Numbered from the stretch's first letter, positions 16,308 to 24,197 are shown. The stretch is DNA of 34,974 nt from Actinomycetota bacterium (GCA_030679975.1 JAUXSL010000124.1:1-34974); one strand, 5' to 3'. Notes: generated by a model not told the origin, from the sequence alone. Program-made: numbers and translations.

Positions 16308-17151
16308 CCGCGATCCCGGCCAGGCTTCTCAGGACTTCCAGATTTCGTATATCATCCCCCGCTTCCGGCCGGGGCGTCTCAATAATAAAAGTCATCTCTT
16401 GAAACTCCGGACGCTTTAAGATGGCGCGGAAGCCATCTCTGCCGATAGCGCCGTGGCCGATCTGTTCGTGGCGGTCGAGGTGGTCGCCGAGGGTTCCCCG
16501 GCAATCATTGGCATGGATCACGCCGATCCGGTCGAGACCGATGAGGTCGTCTAATTTTTTGATGAAGTCATCGAGGGTCGCCGGGTCGCTCAGATCGTAG
16601 CCGGCCGCATAGGCGTGGCAGGTATCCAGGCAGATGCCGAGCCGCGGGTCCTTATCTAAGTCGTTGACTATCTCCGCTATCTCTTCAAGGCGACTCCCCA
16701 GGGTAAAGCCGGCCCCGGCCGTGTTTTCCAGGAGCAACTTTGCCCGGCCAAAATCAGATGTAAGGACCTCCTTGAGGCCGGCATTTATCCTCTGAAGCCC
16801 ATACTCGCGGCCCGCTCCGACATGGCTGCCGACGTGTACGACCAGGAAATCGGCATCGACCAGTACTGCCTTGGCCAGGGAATCTTTAGTTGCGGCGATC
16901 GACGCCTCAAAAACCCGGTTGGTGGGCGCGCCCAAGTTGACAAGATAGGGAAGATGGATGACAAGCGGTCGGATGTCCGCTAACTCGCGGCGCCGCCGGA
17001 ATTCATCGAGGTCCGCCAGGTCAAAATAGCTCGAGTGCCAGCCGCGCGGATTGCCCGGGAATATCTGCATCGCGTCGCAACCAATAGATGCGGCCCGGTC
17101 GACGGCGTCATAGAGATGATTGGCTATGGAAACGTGAGCGCCGAATCTCAT
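16294..17151 (-). CDS. nfo: Endonuclease IV (AP endonuclease)
   Basis: This roughly 285-aa TIM-barrel enzyme has the AP endonuclease family 2 signatures in order: MRFGAHVSIA at the start, MQIFPGNPRGW, LVIHLPYLVNLG, LVVHVGSH, LLLENTAGAG, GICLDTCHAYAAGYDL, VIHANDCRGTLGDHLDRHEQIGHG and FIIETPRP. The conserved His, Glu and Asp residues bind the Zn cluster that cleaves DNA at abasic sites. ATG 17151 is favoured because the family begins MR(I/F)GAHVS; ATG 17169 would add six residues (MGYPDP). It is transcribed divergently from the deacetylase gene with only a few bases between them. Confidence 0.95.
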   Translation of the reverse strand: MRFGAHVSIANHLYDAVDRAASIGCDAMQIFPGNPRGWHSSYFDLADLDEFRRRRELADIRPLVIHLPYLVNLGAPTNRVFEASIAATKDSLAKAVLVDADFLVVHVGSHVGAGREYGLQRINAGLKEVLTSDFGRAKLLLENTAGAGFTLGSRLEEIAEIVNDLDKDPRLGICLDTCHAYAAGYDLSDPATLDDFIKKLDDLIGLDRIGVIHANDCRGTLGDHLDRHEQIGHGAIGRDGFRAILKRPEFQEMTFIIETPRPEAGDDIRNLEVLRSLAGIAESPT

Positions 17152-17185
17152 TGGGTCAGGATATCCCATATGGTAAGCTCAAACA

Positions 17186-18313
17186 ATGCGCCGATTTCTT
17201 TACTTCATCAGAGATGCCCTTGCCGGCAATACCGCTGTCAGGGTAGCGTTTGGCTTTTCAGCATTTTTGCTCGCGGAAGCCTGGCTTTATCCTGCCGGCT
17301 TCTCCGCGCCGGTTTTAATCAATGGGCGCTTATTTGTAATAGATAGGCCGGCGGTCGTCGAGAAAGTTTTACAGAGGGCCGGCTACCGGACCGGCCATGG
17401 AGACCTTCTCGATGTCGACGGCCGGATATTTAAGCGCGGCGCCGGCGCCGCTCCAAAGATAAGCATCAATGGACGGGCGGCGGATATGCTCGCGCCTGTA
17501 GCGCGGGATGACGCGGTCACTTTTATTCCCGGGCGCGACCGGACTGAGCCGACAAGGACCGCGATCGAAGCGGTGGTTCTGGCCTCCAGAGTCAACGGCC
17601 AAGGCGAATATGTAATCGTTAAGTCAGCGGGCAGACCCGGCGAAAAACTGGTGGCTCGGGGGACTTTGAGCGGGAAGATAGTCTCCGCGCGCACGTTGTC
17701 CGAAGCTCAACCGATGGTCGTTGTCCGCACCGATGTCCGGCCGGAAAAAATCATCGCCCTCACATTTGACGACGGTCCGAATCCGCCGTTCACGGGGCAA
17801 ATCGTTCAGATACTAAAAGACGCGCAGGCGACGGCGACGTTTTTCATGCTCGGACGCCAGGTCGTTCTCTATCCGAAACCGGTCAGAAAAGTGTGGAACG
17901 CGGGCTTTCAGATAGCCAACCATTCGTTTTCACATAGGCGGCTTGACCATGTCCCGGCGCCGGACTTGACGCGCGAGCTGGACGACACTAGGAACTTGCT
18001 TTTTCCAATCACCGGCGTCGAACCTAAATGGTTTCGATCCCCCTATGGCGCGGAAAGCCCGGCTCTGAAAGCCGTGGTCGAGGCGAAGGGATATCGCGTC
18101 GTCGGGTGGAACGTCGATACCCGCGATTGGGAGGCCGCCAACTCGGATGATATTGTCAATCAAGTCATCAATGCCGCATTTCCGGGCGCTATTGTCCTGA
18201 TGCACGACGGCGGCGGGAACCGGACCAAAACGGTCATGGCGCTGCCCAGGATAATCCAGACGTTGCGTGAACGAGGCTATACGTTTGTGACGCTTGATCA
18301 ATTAGTAAAGTGA
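17186..18313 (+). CDS. Exported polysaccharide deacetylase (NodB domain)
   Basis: The 375-aa protein begins with a basic N-terminus and a hydrophobic segment (about residues 12-34). An extracytoplasmic region of about 140 residues follows that resembles small ubiquitin-like/DUF348 and G5-type wall-associated domains. The NodB homology domain carries TFDDGP (193-198), the metal-binding NHSFSH motif, the RSPYG motif and a C-terminal LMHDGG. It removes acetyl groups from peptidoglycan or another cell-surface glycan. The start ATG has no strong ribosome binding site. A hairpin, CCCTGA/TCAGGG (18347-18364), lies after the stop. Confidence 0.88.
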   Translation: MRRFLYFIRDALAGNTAVRVAFGFSAFLLAEAWLYPAGFSAPVLINGRLFVIDRPAVVEKVLQRAGYRTGHGDLLDVDGRIFKRGAGAAPKISINGRAADMLAPVARDDAVTFIPGRDRTEPTRTAIEAVVLASRVNGQGEYVIVKSAGRPGEKLVARGTLSGKIVSARTLSEAQPMVVVRTDVRPEKIIALTFDDGPNPPFTGQIVQILKDAQATATFFMLGRQVVLYPKPVRKVWNAGFQIANHSFSHRRLDHVPAPDLTRELDDTRNLLFPITGVEPKWFRSPYGAESPALKAVVEAKGYRVVGWNVDTRDWEAANSDDIVNQVINAAFPGAIVLMHDGGGNRTKTVMALPRIIQTLRERGYTFVTLDQLVK

Positions 18314-18386
18314 ATCTTGCATGTCATTCCTATCTGCGAAGCTTGTCCCTGACTACGATCAGGGAGCGGGAACCCATAAAGCATGA

Positions 18387-18429
18387 AGCCCGCCAAGTAA
18401 CTGCTTAAAAAGCGCTACTCGTGCGGGCT
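18387..18429. repeat. Long imperfect hairpin between convergent transcripts
   Basis: AGCCCGC (18387-18393) pairs with GCGGGCT (18423-18429), and inside it a second stem pairs AGTA..GCTT with AAGC..TACT. There is no T-run, so it is not a classic intrinsic terminator. It lies downstream of the 22-codon ORF on the minus strand and of the deacetylase gene on the plus strand. Confidence 0.5.
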
Positions 18430-18454
18430 CCATTTATGGTTGAGCGGTTTGGTG

Positions 18455-18523
18455 TCATGCTCGGGACCAGAGATTACAACCTGAATCACAGTGTGACACG
18501 CGCGGAATAGTATATCTTTTCAT
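18455..18523 (-). CDS. Possible 22-aa Cys-containing peptide in the second arsR operon
   Basis: On the minus strand, 15 nt after the arsR stop, a near-consensus ribosome binding site AGGAGGTG (18538-18531) lies 7 nt before an ATG. The frame encodes MKRYTIPRV followed by SHCDSGCNLWSRA and stops at TGA. It is too short for the ORF track. The very strong ribosome binding site and tight spacing to arsR argue for translation; two cysteines in CxxxC arrangement suggest metal or thiol binding. It could also be the beginning of a gene whose remainder is lost. The TGA could in principle encode Sec, adding six residues before TAA, but nothing supports that. Confidence 0.45.
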   Translation of the reverse strand: MKRYTIPRVSHCDSGCNLWSRA

Positions 18524-18538
18524 TTGTTCTCACCTCCT

Positions 18539-18889
18539 TTAAACTAAGCCTATATCGCTCGTCTTAGCTTCTTTATTTACAAATAAGCCGTTACAACACT
18601 CAAAACGCTTAAAATACTCGTGACAAAAACTTTTCAAGTTCTCGCATTCCAGAGAGTAAAAAACTTGCTGGCCCCGCCGCTCGTCTCTGACCAAACCCGC
18701 ATTCCTTAAGACCGCCAGATGTTTGGAGATAGACGACTGCGACAAGTGGGATGAATCGACCAACTCGCTGACGCAGCAGTCCTTTTCCTGCAAGTGCCAG
18801 AGTATCTTTTGCCTTTGTTTGTCCGATATCGCTTGAAATAATCTACAAAAATCATTCATATACATAACACCATATTCACATATTCCCAT
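18539..18889 (-). CDS. ArsR-family metal/metalloid-sensing repressor
   Basis: This 116-aa winged-helix protein has ISDKQRQKILWHLQEKDCCVSELVDSSHLSQSSISKHLAVLRNAGLV, then the wing RRGQQVFYSLE. Cysteines at the start of helix 3 (DCCVSEL), additional ones in FCHEYF and FECCNG, and one near the N-terminus are placed as in metal or arsenite sensors of this family. ATG 18889 is chosen because a strong promoter puts the transcription start next to it (leaderless); ATGs at 18865 or 18859 are alternatives. No resistance gene follows in this window, only a 22-codon ORF. Confidence 0.88.
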   Translation of the reverse strand: MGICEYGVMYMNDFCRLFQAISDKQRQKILWHLQEKDCCVSELVDSSHLSQSSISKHLAVLRNAGLVRDERRGQQVFYSLECENLKSFCHEYFKRFECCNGLFVNKEAKTSDIGLV

Positions 18890-18923
18890 AAGTGAATATA
18901 TTCAAACGGCCGGAGGATGTCAA
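18872..18923 (-). promoter_or_regulatory. Promoter and operator of the second arsR
   Basis: On the minus strand, TTGACA (18923-18918) is 17 bp from TATATT (18900-18895). A 12-bp palindrome TGAATATATTCA (18893-18904) covers the -10 box, and a wider inverted repeat ATATTCAC-N12-GTGAATAT (18872-18899) runs into the first codons. The ATG at 18889 lies 5 nt after the -10 box, so the mRNA should be leaderless. Confidence 0.72.
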
Positions 18924-18974
18924 GTATTTTAGCAAAATTGGAGAACGCGGCAGACGGGGTTTTCGGTCGCGTTT

Positions 18975-19529
18975 CTAAAAGACCCGGCTCTCCGTCACCA
19001 CCAAGTCCATAGCCACATCGTGTTCGGCGATCGGCAAGATATCGATGGTCTGGATGTCAAAGGCGACGCCTATGGCGGTCGCTTCGACAGTCATTAGGAA
19101 GCGGTCGTAGTAGCCGACGCCATAGCCGAGGCGATGGCGGTGCAGGTCGAACGCGAGGCCGGGAACGATGACGAGGTTTATCGGATCATTCGCCGCTTCC
19201 CCGGTTTGCGGCTCGAGCAGACCGAACGGCCCGTCCGCCAGGGTCTCTGTCCGCCCGTCAAAAAGGCAGAACTCCAACCGGGCCGCGGCCTTGTTCACCC
19301 GCGGTAAGAATATCTTTTTGCCGGCGCCGAGGGCGAAAGCGATGAACGGCCTAAGATCGACCTCGTCTTCAAGGGGCCAGTAGGCGGCGATTCCCCGGGC
19401 GTTTTGGTAGGCGGCCACGGTCGGCAGAGTATCGGCTATTTCGCGGGATGCGCCGGCGCGGGCTTCGGCCCCGAGCGCCCTGCGCCGTTCGCGAAAGACC
19501 TCCCTTAAGCTTGCTTTATGTAATGACAT
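18975..19529 (-). CDS. 5-formyltetrahydrofolate cyclo-ligase
   Basis: This 184-aa protein has the family's features: basic N-terminal helix LREVFRERRRAL, the substrate segment YWPLEDEVDLRPFI, GKKIFLPRV, and the ATP/metal motif VPGLAFDLHRHRLGYGVGYYDRFL with GxGxGYYDR. It converts 5-formyl-THF to methenyl-THF in one-carbon metabolism. GGGAG lies 6 nt before the ATG. It is divergent from the ABC transporter operon, and their -10 boxes overlap at 19579-19585. Confidence 0.93.
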   Translation of the reverse strand: MSLHKASLREVFRERRRALGAEARAGASREIADTLPTVAAYQNARGIAAYWPLEDEVDLRPFIAFALGAGKKIFLPRVNKAAARLEFCLFDGRTETLADGPFGLLEPQTGEAANDPINLVIVPGLAFDLHRHRLGYGVGYYDRFLMTVEATAIGVAFDIQTIDILPIAEHDVAMDLVVTESRVF

Positions 19530-19578
19530 GGCGACTCCCGAGCGTTGGGGCGGCTGGCAAGAACCTACTTGTCTACTG

Positions 19579-19587
19579 TATTATACT
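19579..19587. promoter_or_regulatory. Overlapping divergent -10 elements
   Basis: TATTAT or TATACT (19579-19587) on the plus strand precedes the ABC ATPase start at 19591 by a few bases, indicating a leaderless mRNA. The same bases read TATAAT (19585-19580) on the minus strand for the 5-formyl-THF cyclo-ligase. Polymerase binding in the two directions should be mutually exclusive. The -35 boxes are weak. Confidence 0.45.
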
Positions 19588-19590
19588 CAC

Positions 19591-20556
19591 ATGATCGAGG
19601 TGCGGGAGATACAAAAAAGTTTTGGCGAGGTCGAGGCGGTCGCGGGCGTTACCTTCGATGTCGGCGGCGGCGAGATATTCGGCTTTTTGGGTCCGAACGG
19701 CGCCGGCAAAACTACCACCATAAACATTCTTTGCACCCTGGTCAGGCCCACTTCCGGGTCCGCCGCTCTGGCCGGGTACGATGTTGTCAGTAAAGCAAGC
19801 GAGGTCAGGGCGTCGATCGGTATCGTCTTCCAAGATCCGAGCCTGGACGAACGCTTGTCGGCCTATGAGAATCTCATTTTCCACGCGCTTGTCTACAGCG
19901 TGCCCAAGGATGTCCGCGAAGAGCGTATTGCTTCCGCCTTGGACATGGTTGGACTCTGGGAGCGGCGCCGGGATATCGTGCGCACTTTTTCCGGGGGGAT
20001 GAAACGGCGCCTCGAAATCGCCCGCGGGCTGCTTCATCACCCCAAAGTCCTCTTCCTGGACGAGCCGACCCTCGGTCTTGACCCGCAAACGCGAAACAAA
20101 ATATGGGAATTCGTCCACGACTTAAGGGAGAAGGAAAATATCACGATTTTCCTGACGACCCACTATATGGACGAGGCCGAAAACTGTAACCGCATCGCTA
20201 TTATCGACCACGGCCGGATAATCGCTCTGGACACGCCGGCCAAACTTAAGACTATGGTCGGCGGCGACGTCATCACCTTGAGCACCGCTGATGACGAGGC
20301 CGCCGCGGAACAAATAAAAGAACTCCACGGGCTTGAGGCGACGGCGCAAGACGCCAAGCTGATTCTGGAAGTGCCCGACGGCGAGAAATTCTTAGCGCCG
20401 CTCGTCCGCTCGCTCGACACGCCTATCAACTCGATCAGCCTGCGGCGCCCGACCCTGGAAGACGTTTTTCTCAAACTGACGGGTCGCACGATTCGCGACG
20501 AGAGCGCCGGCGCCCTTGATTCAATGCGCTCCCATGTGAGAATGAGGCGCCGGTGA
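19591..20556 (+). CDS. ABC transporter ATP-binding protein (DrrA-like)
   Basis: The start is ATG 19591 (MIEVREIQKSFGEVEAV), where ABC homology begins. The protein has Walker A GPNGAGKTT, a Q-loop (VFQDPSLDERLSAYENL), signature FSGGMKRRLEIARG, Walker B VLFLDEPTLGLDP and an H-loop (LTTHYMDEAE). The C-terminal extension ends in SLRRPTLEDVFLKLTGR, as in DrrA-type exporters. About 320 aa, it powers export through the ABC-2 permease encoded directly downstream, whose GTG overlaps this gene's stop (GTGA). The substrate is unknown; drugs, lipids or glycans are typical of the group. Confidence 0.93.
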   Translation: MIEVREIQKSFGEVEAVAGVTFDVGGGEIFGFLGPNGAGKTTTINILCTLVRPTSGSAALAGYDVVSKASEVRASIGIVFQDPSLDERLSAYENLIFHALVYSVPKDVREERIASALDMVGLWERRRDIVRTFSGGMKRRLEIARGLLHHPKVLFLDEPTLGLDPQTRNKIWEFVHDLREKENITIFLTTHYMDEAENCNRIAIIDHGRIIALDTPAKLKTMVGGDVITLSTADDEAAAEQIKELHGLEATAQDAKLILEVPDGEKFLAPLVRSLDTPINSISLRRPTLEDVFLKLTGRTIRDESAGALDSMRSHVRMRRR

Positions 20557-21326
20557 ACATGAACAACCTCCGCGCTGTCTACGCGATTTGGCTTCGGGAC
20601 GTCATCCGTTATAAGCGGGACAAGGCCCGGGTGGTCAGCTCGCTGGCCCAACCCGCGCTCTTTCTTTTTGTCTTCGGCAATGGCTTGGCCAGGGGGCTGT
20701 CTATAAATGTCGCTACAGGCGGCGCGCGGACCGGTTATGTCGCATTCATATATCCGGGCATTATCGGGATGACCCTCTTATTTACCTCGATGTTCACCGC
20801 CGTATCGATTGTGTGGGACCGCGAATTCGGTTTTCTGAAGGAAGTCATGGTCGCGCCCATATCGCGGGCGTCCGTGGCTATCGGCAAGGCGCTGGGAGGG
20901 AGCACCGTGGCGCTTATCCAGGGGGGCATCGTCTTATTATTATCGCCCTTTCTGGGCGTCAAACTTTCGCCCTTGCTGATCATCACTGTCCTGCCGGTGA
21001 TGCTTCTAATATCTTTCTCTCTGACTTCAATAGGTATTGTCATCGCCGCCAAGATGGAGAGTATGGAAGGCTTTCAAGTGATCATGAACTTTCTGATCAT
21101 GCCGCTCTTCGTTCTGTCCGGGGCGATGTTCCCGCTCACCCGGCTGCCGGTCTGGTTGAGGTCCCTGACGCGTGCCGACCCCTTAACCTACGGGGTCGAC
21201 GCTTTGCGCGGCTTGATACTCGGACCGAAGCTGGCCGAGTTTTCTCTGGCCTTGGATTTGACGGTCATCGCTTTGGTTGGTGCGATAATGATATCCGTGG
21301 CCGTCTATTTTTTTGAAAGGCAATGA
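20553..21326 (+). CDS. ABC-2 type transporter permease
   Basis: This 257-aa membrane protein has six hydrophobic segments. The N-terminal part reads RAVYAIWLRDVIRYKRDKARVVSSLAQPALFLFVFG and the fifth segment region reads NFLIMPLFVLSGAMFPLTRLPVWL, both typical of DrrB-like ABC-2 permeases. The GTG at 20553 overlaps the ATPase stop; ATG 20559 two codons later is an alternative. It forms the membrane channel of the exporter. The next sequence downstream, after 6 bp, is the selA remnant. Confidence 0.92.
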   Translation: MNMNNLRAVYAIWLRDVIRYKRDKARVVSSLAQPALFLFVFGNGLARGLSINVATGGARTGYVAFIYPGIIGMTLLFTSMFTAVSIVWDREFGFLKEVMVAPISRASVAIGKALGGSTVALIQGGIVLLLSPFLGVKLSPLLIITVLPVMLLISFSLTSIGIVIAAKMESMEGFQVIMNFLIMPLFVLSGAMFPLTRLPVWLRSLTRADPLTYGVDALRGLILGPKLAEFSLALDLTVIALVGAIMISVAVYFFERQ

Positions 21327-21332
21327 TGCTTG

Positions 21333-21428
21333 ATGCGACGCATCCCGTCGGTCGACAAAGTCTTAGGCGCGCCGGAAGTCGCCGGCGCGGTCGAGGGCCT
21401 GCCGCGCTCGAAGAAGGCGCGTTTATGA
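21333..21428 (+). pseudogene. selA: N-terminal remnant of selenocysteine synthase (selA)
   Basis: A 31-codon frame starting at ATG 21333 encodes MRRIPSVDKVLGAPEV followed by AGAVEGLPRSKKARL, then TGA. The opening (R)xIPSVDxVLxxPE is the typical start of SelA (Se-cys_synth_N), and selA normally precedes selB. Here the frame stops after 31 codons and selB begins 37 bp later, so more than 400 codons of SelA are missing. A small stand-alone ORF cannot be excluded, but its position and sequence both point to a selA deletion. No other frame in the gap continues a SelA-like sequence. Confidence 0.72.
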
Positions 21429-21465
21429 TAGCGGCGCCGGCGGCCGGGATAAAAAGGGCGATTAT

Positions 21466-23355
21466 TTGATTATCGGCACCGCCGGCCATATCGACCACGG
21501 CAAGACAGAGTTGGTCAAGGCTTTGACCGGCGTCGATACCGACCGCCTGGCTGAGGAAAAAAAGCGCGGGATATCGATAGACCTCGGCTTTGCCTCATTT
21601 TTTCTTCCCTCCGGTCTCGAGGCCGGCATCGTCGACGTTCCCGGCCACGAGCGGTTCATCAAGAACATGTTGGCCGGCTCCACGGGCATCGATTTAATGC
21701 TGTTGGTGGTCGCCGCCGCCGACGGCGTCATGGCCCAGACTATCGAACATCTGGCCATAGCCGAGCTCCTTGGCGTGGGCGCTGCCGTGGTCGCCGTCAC
21801 CAAAGCGGACTTAGCCGGCGCTGAGCGTCTGGACGAGGTCGAGGAGCAAGTGAGGGAATTGCTCGAATCAGGTTCATTTAAGGACGCGCCTATCGTCAGA
21901 GTTTCAGCCAAGCGCCGTCTTGGTCTCGAAGAGCTGGTCGCGGCCATTGAAACCCAAGCCGGTCTACGGACAGAGCGATTGCTCGATCTTCCGCCGCGAT
22001 TGCCCATCGACAGATCGTTTATCCTAGCCGGGGCAGGCCGGGTGGTGACCGGGACTCTTTGGTCGGGCGTGCTCGCGGCCACGGGTTTGCTGGAGCTGCT
22101 GCCAACAGGGGAAACCTGCCGGCCGCGCCGCATCGAAGTCCACGGCAACCCCGTCACCAAGGGCTTAGCGGGCCAGCGGGTGGCGGTGAACATAGTCGTT
22201 TCCGGACCGCCGCCACGGCGCGGAGATTGGCTCGTGCCCCCTGCCACCTTTAGTCTCACATCCGAACTGCTGGCTCGTGTGACGGTTGTCCCGCAGGCGC
22301 CCAGAGCTTTAAAGCGCCGCGCTCGCCTGCGCCTTTATCACGGCACCCGAGAAGTCGCCGCCGTTTTAAGTCCGATAGGCGAGGCCCAGATAGAGCCCGG
22401 CCGACAGGGGTATGCCCGCCTCGTCTTAGCGGAGCCGATAGTCGCTGTCTTCCGGGACAGGTTTATCTTGCGCTCTCTCTCGCCCATGGCCACGGTCGCC
22501 GGCGGGATCATTCTGGAGAACCGGACAAAAGGCCGAGGGGGCCAAGTCGATATAGACCATCTTGCCGCTCTGGCCGGCGATGACCGGTCGGCGGTAAGGG
22601 AGTTTTTTCAAGGGCGGCGTCTGCCGTTGACAGGCGATGAGGTGGCCGACGCGGTCCAGCTCGGCAGCCGGGCGACGGAAAAAGCCGTTGCCGAACTGGT
22701 TGGAGAAAATGCGATAACGCCGTTCAATGTCAGGCAGCGCGTCTACTATTTGGCTACCGAAGCGATCGCCGGCTGCGCCCGCGACCTCGATGCGCTGCTG
22801 GCGGGTTTTCACGCTGAACAACCCTACCGGTTCGGCATCGAAAAAGAGGCGGCCCAAAGGCGGCTGTGGCCCGAGCTCTCTCCTTCCCAGGCCGACATCC
22901 TGTTCGACTATTTCATATCGATGGGGTCGATAGTCCGCCGGGACGGGCGCCTGGCTGCGGCAGACCGGGTGCTTGACGCCATGGCTGTAAAGTTGGAGCA
23001 GATCGGACAGGAACTTCAGGGATTTTCTCCCCCCGACCTAAGAAAACTCGGTGAGGATACGGGCATCGCCGCCGCCGACCTCAAAGCTTTGCTCGGTCAG
23101 CTTCGGTCCGACGGGTCAGTCGTAGCCGCGGGCGGCGACCAATATTTTACCCGGGGCGCCGTTGATGAGGCGACCGGCAGATTGCTGGAGTTCTTGGCCG
23201 AAGCCGGCGAGATAACCGTCAGTCAGTTTAAAGACCTGCTCGGCACGACCAGAAAATACGCTGTCCTCCTGCTTGAATATTTCGACCGGCAGAAAGTGAC
23301 CAGGCGCGTTGGCGATGTACGGGTGGTCTATGATGCGCGGGTGGAAGAGCTATAG
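21466..23355 (+). CDS. selB: Selenocysteine-specific elongation factor SelB
   Basis: The 629-aa protein starts at TTG 21466. Its GTPase domain carries TAGHIDHGKTELVKAL (G1), RGISIDLGF (G2), DVPGHERFIKNMLAG (G3) and VTKADL (G4). Two beta-barrel domains of the EF-Tu type follow, then a long C-terminal part with four winged-helix modules that bind the SECIS hairpin (the last near GEITVSQFKDLLGTTRKYAVLLLEYFDR). It delivers Sec-tRNA-Sec to UGA codons. Alternative upstream starts are not better supported. The tRNA-Sec gene lies 0.9 kb downstream, separated by the PIN/Phd genes. Confidence 0.96.
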   Translation: MIIGTAGHIDHGKTELVKALTGVDTDRLAEEKKRGISIDLGFASFFLPSGLEAGIVDVPGHERFIKNMLAGSTGIDLMLLVVAAADGVMAQTIEHLAIAELLGVGAAVVAVTKADLAGAERLDEVEEQVRELLESGSFKDAPIVRVSAKRRLGLEELVAAIETQAGLRTERLLDLPPRLPIDRSFILAGAGRVVTGTLWSGVLAATGLLELLPTGETCRPRRIEVHGNPVTKGLAGQRVAVNIVVSGPPPRRGDWLVPPATFSLTSELLARVTVVPQAPRALKRRARLRLYHGTREVAAVLSPIGEAQIEPGRQGYARLVLAEPIVAVFRDRFILRSLSPMATVAGGIILENRTKGRGGQVDIDHLAALAGDDRSAVREFFQGRRLPLTGDEVADAVQLGSRATEKAVAELVGENAITPFNVRQRVYYLATEAIAGCARDLDALLAGFHAEQPYRFGIEKEAAQRRLWPELSPSQADILFDYFISMGSIVRRDGRLAAADRVLDAMAVKLEQIGQELQGFSPPDLRKLGEDTGIAAADLKALLGQLRSDGSVVAAGGDQYFTRGAVDEATGRLLEFLAEAGEITVSQFKDLLGTTRKYAVLLLEYFDRQKVTRRVGDVRVVYDARVEEL

Positions 23356-23357
23356 CG

Positions 23358-23798
23358 CTAAGTAATTCTCCGGCTGTTTTCTTCTAAGGCTACCAAGAAC
23401 CGTCCACCTGCCGCAATCTCGATATCGCGGTAGCTTCTCAGCTCTAACAGATCGCTATCGCCGGAGACTACAAAGTCGGCTTGGCCTGCAACAGCGCAGG
23501 TAAGGAATTTGTCGTCGTCCGGATCGGAGCTAATGGGGGTTTTGATGTCCGCAGGTTCGACCAAGACGGCATATTTCTTTAGCAGGGCGATAACTTGTTT
23601 TCGCTTAGCCGGTGTCAAGCCATATTTATTGGCGATTTTTGGGTAGGCGAGCACTCGCTCGATTTCACTGATTATCTCTGTTGAGAGAAGCAACACAAAT
23701 TCGCGATGGCGCCAGGCTTTGAGGATATCGGCCGGCGTGCCACGTTTCGATATGAGGCCGCTGACGATGATATTGGTATCAAGAACGACCCGGAGCAT
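23358..23798 (-). CDS. PIN-domain toxin (COG1569 type)
   Basis: This 146-aa PIN nuclease has the first acidic residue in LRVVLDTNIIVSGLISKRG, an internal Glu in STEIISEIERVL, then DPDDDKFLTCA and VVSGDSDLLEL. These give the four or so acidic residues that bind Mg for RNA cleavage. It overlaps the antitoxin gene by 20 bp and is cotranscribed with it. It is a likely type II toxin (putative toxin-antitoxin component, PIN family). It ends 2 bp from the selB stop in convergent orientation. Confidence 0.9.
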   Translation of the reverse strand: MLRVVLDTNIIVSGLISKRGTPADILKAWRHREFVLLLSTEIISEIERVLAYPKIANKYGLTPAKRKQVIALLKKYAVLVEPADIKTPISSDPDDDKFLTCAVAGQADFVVSGDSDLLELRSYRDIEIAAGGRFLVALEENSRRIT

Positions 23799-24066
23799 GA
23801 CGCTTTCTTACTTTTCGTACCGCTTCAGCCACATCTCTCTGTACTTCTTCAGGCGTGTATTGGGCCGCTTGTTCCCGAACTTGCTCCAACGCCGCAAAGT
23901 CTTTTTCGCGCTGTGCTTGCCAGCGCTCGTATTCTTGAATTGGGATTAAGGCCGCCATGGGTTTACCGGCGCGCTCGATAACAAACTCGTCGCCGCGGTA
24001 GTAGCTTTCCTCCAATAGTTGGCCGAGATTTTGTCGGGCCTTTATGGCGGTGGTCCGCTTAGTCAT
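23779..24066 (-). CDS. Phd/YefM-family antitoxin
   Basis: ATG 24066 is used because AAGGGGTG precedes it by 6 nt; the GTG of the ORF track lies inside that ribosome binding site. The 95-aa protein begins with the Phd fold: KARQNLGQLLEESYYRGDEFVIERAGKPMAALIPIQEYERW. A flexible charged C-terminus, which would wrap the PIN toxin, follows. It probably also represses its own promoter. The two genes form a standard antitoxin-toxin pair. Confidence 0.9.
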   Translation of the reverse strand: MTKRTTAIKARQNLGQLLEESYYRGDEFVIERAGKPMAALIPIQEYERWQAQREKDFAALEQVREQAAQYTPEEVQRDVAEAVRKVRKRHAPGRS

Positions 24067-24099
24067 TCTTATCACCCCTTAACCATAATGATTGTTATT

Positions 24100-24129
24100 A
24101 TTATATCAATAATGATGATTATTAAGCAA
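24100..24129 (-). promoter_or_regulatory. Promoter and AT-rich operator of the PIN/Phd module
   Basis: On the minus strand, TTGCTT (24129-24124) and a perfect TATAAT (24105-24100) are 18 bp apart. The spacer holds the inverted repeat AATAAT-N4-ATTATT (24108-24123), placed where the antitoxin could block transcription. Confidence 0.55.
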
Positions 24130-24197
24130 TAGGTGACATCGCGAGCGAAAACCGAAAACCGATAGCCGACCGAACCGAAAGATTTCTCGGCTTTCGT

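Noticed and set aside
18434-18457. TGA of the small ORF as a selenocysteine codon with the 18387-18429 hairpin as SECIS
   Set aside because: Read-through would add only six residues before TAA, the hairpin begins after that stop, and no SelB-type apical loop is evident.
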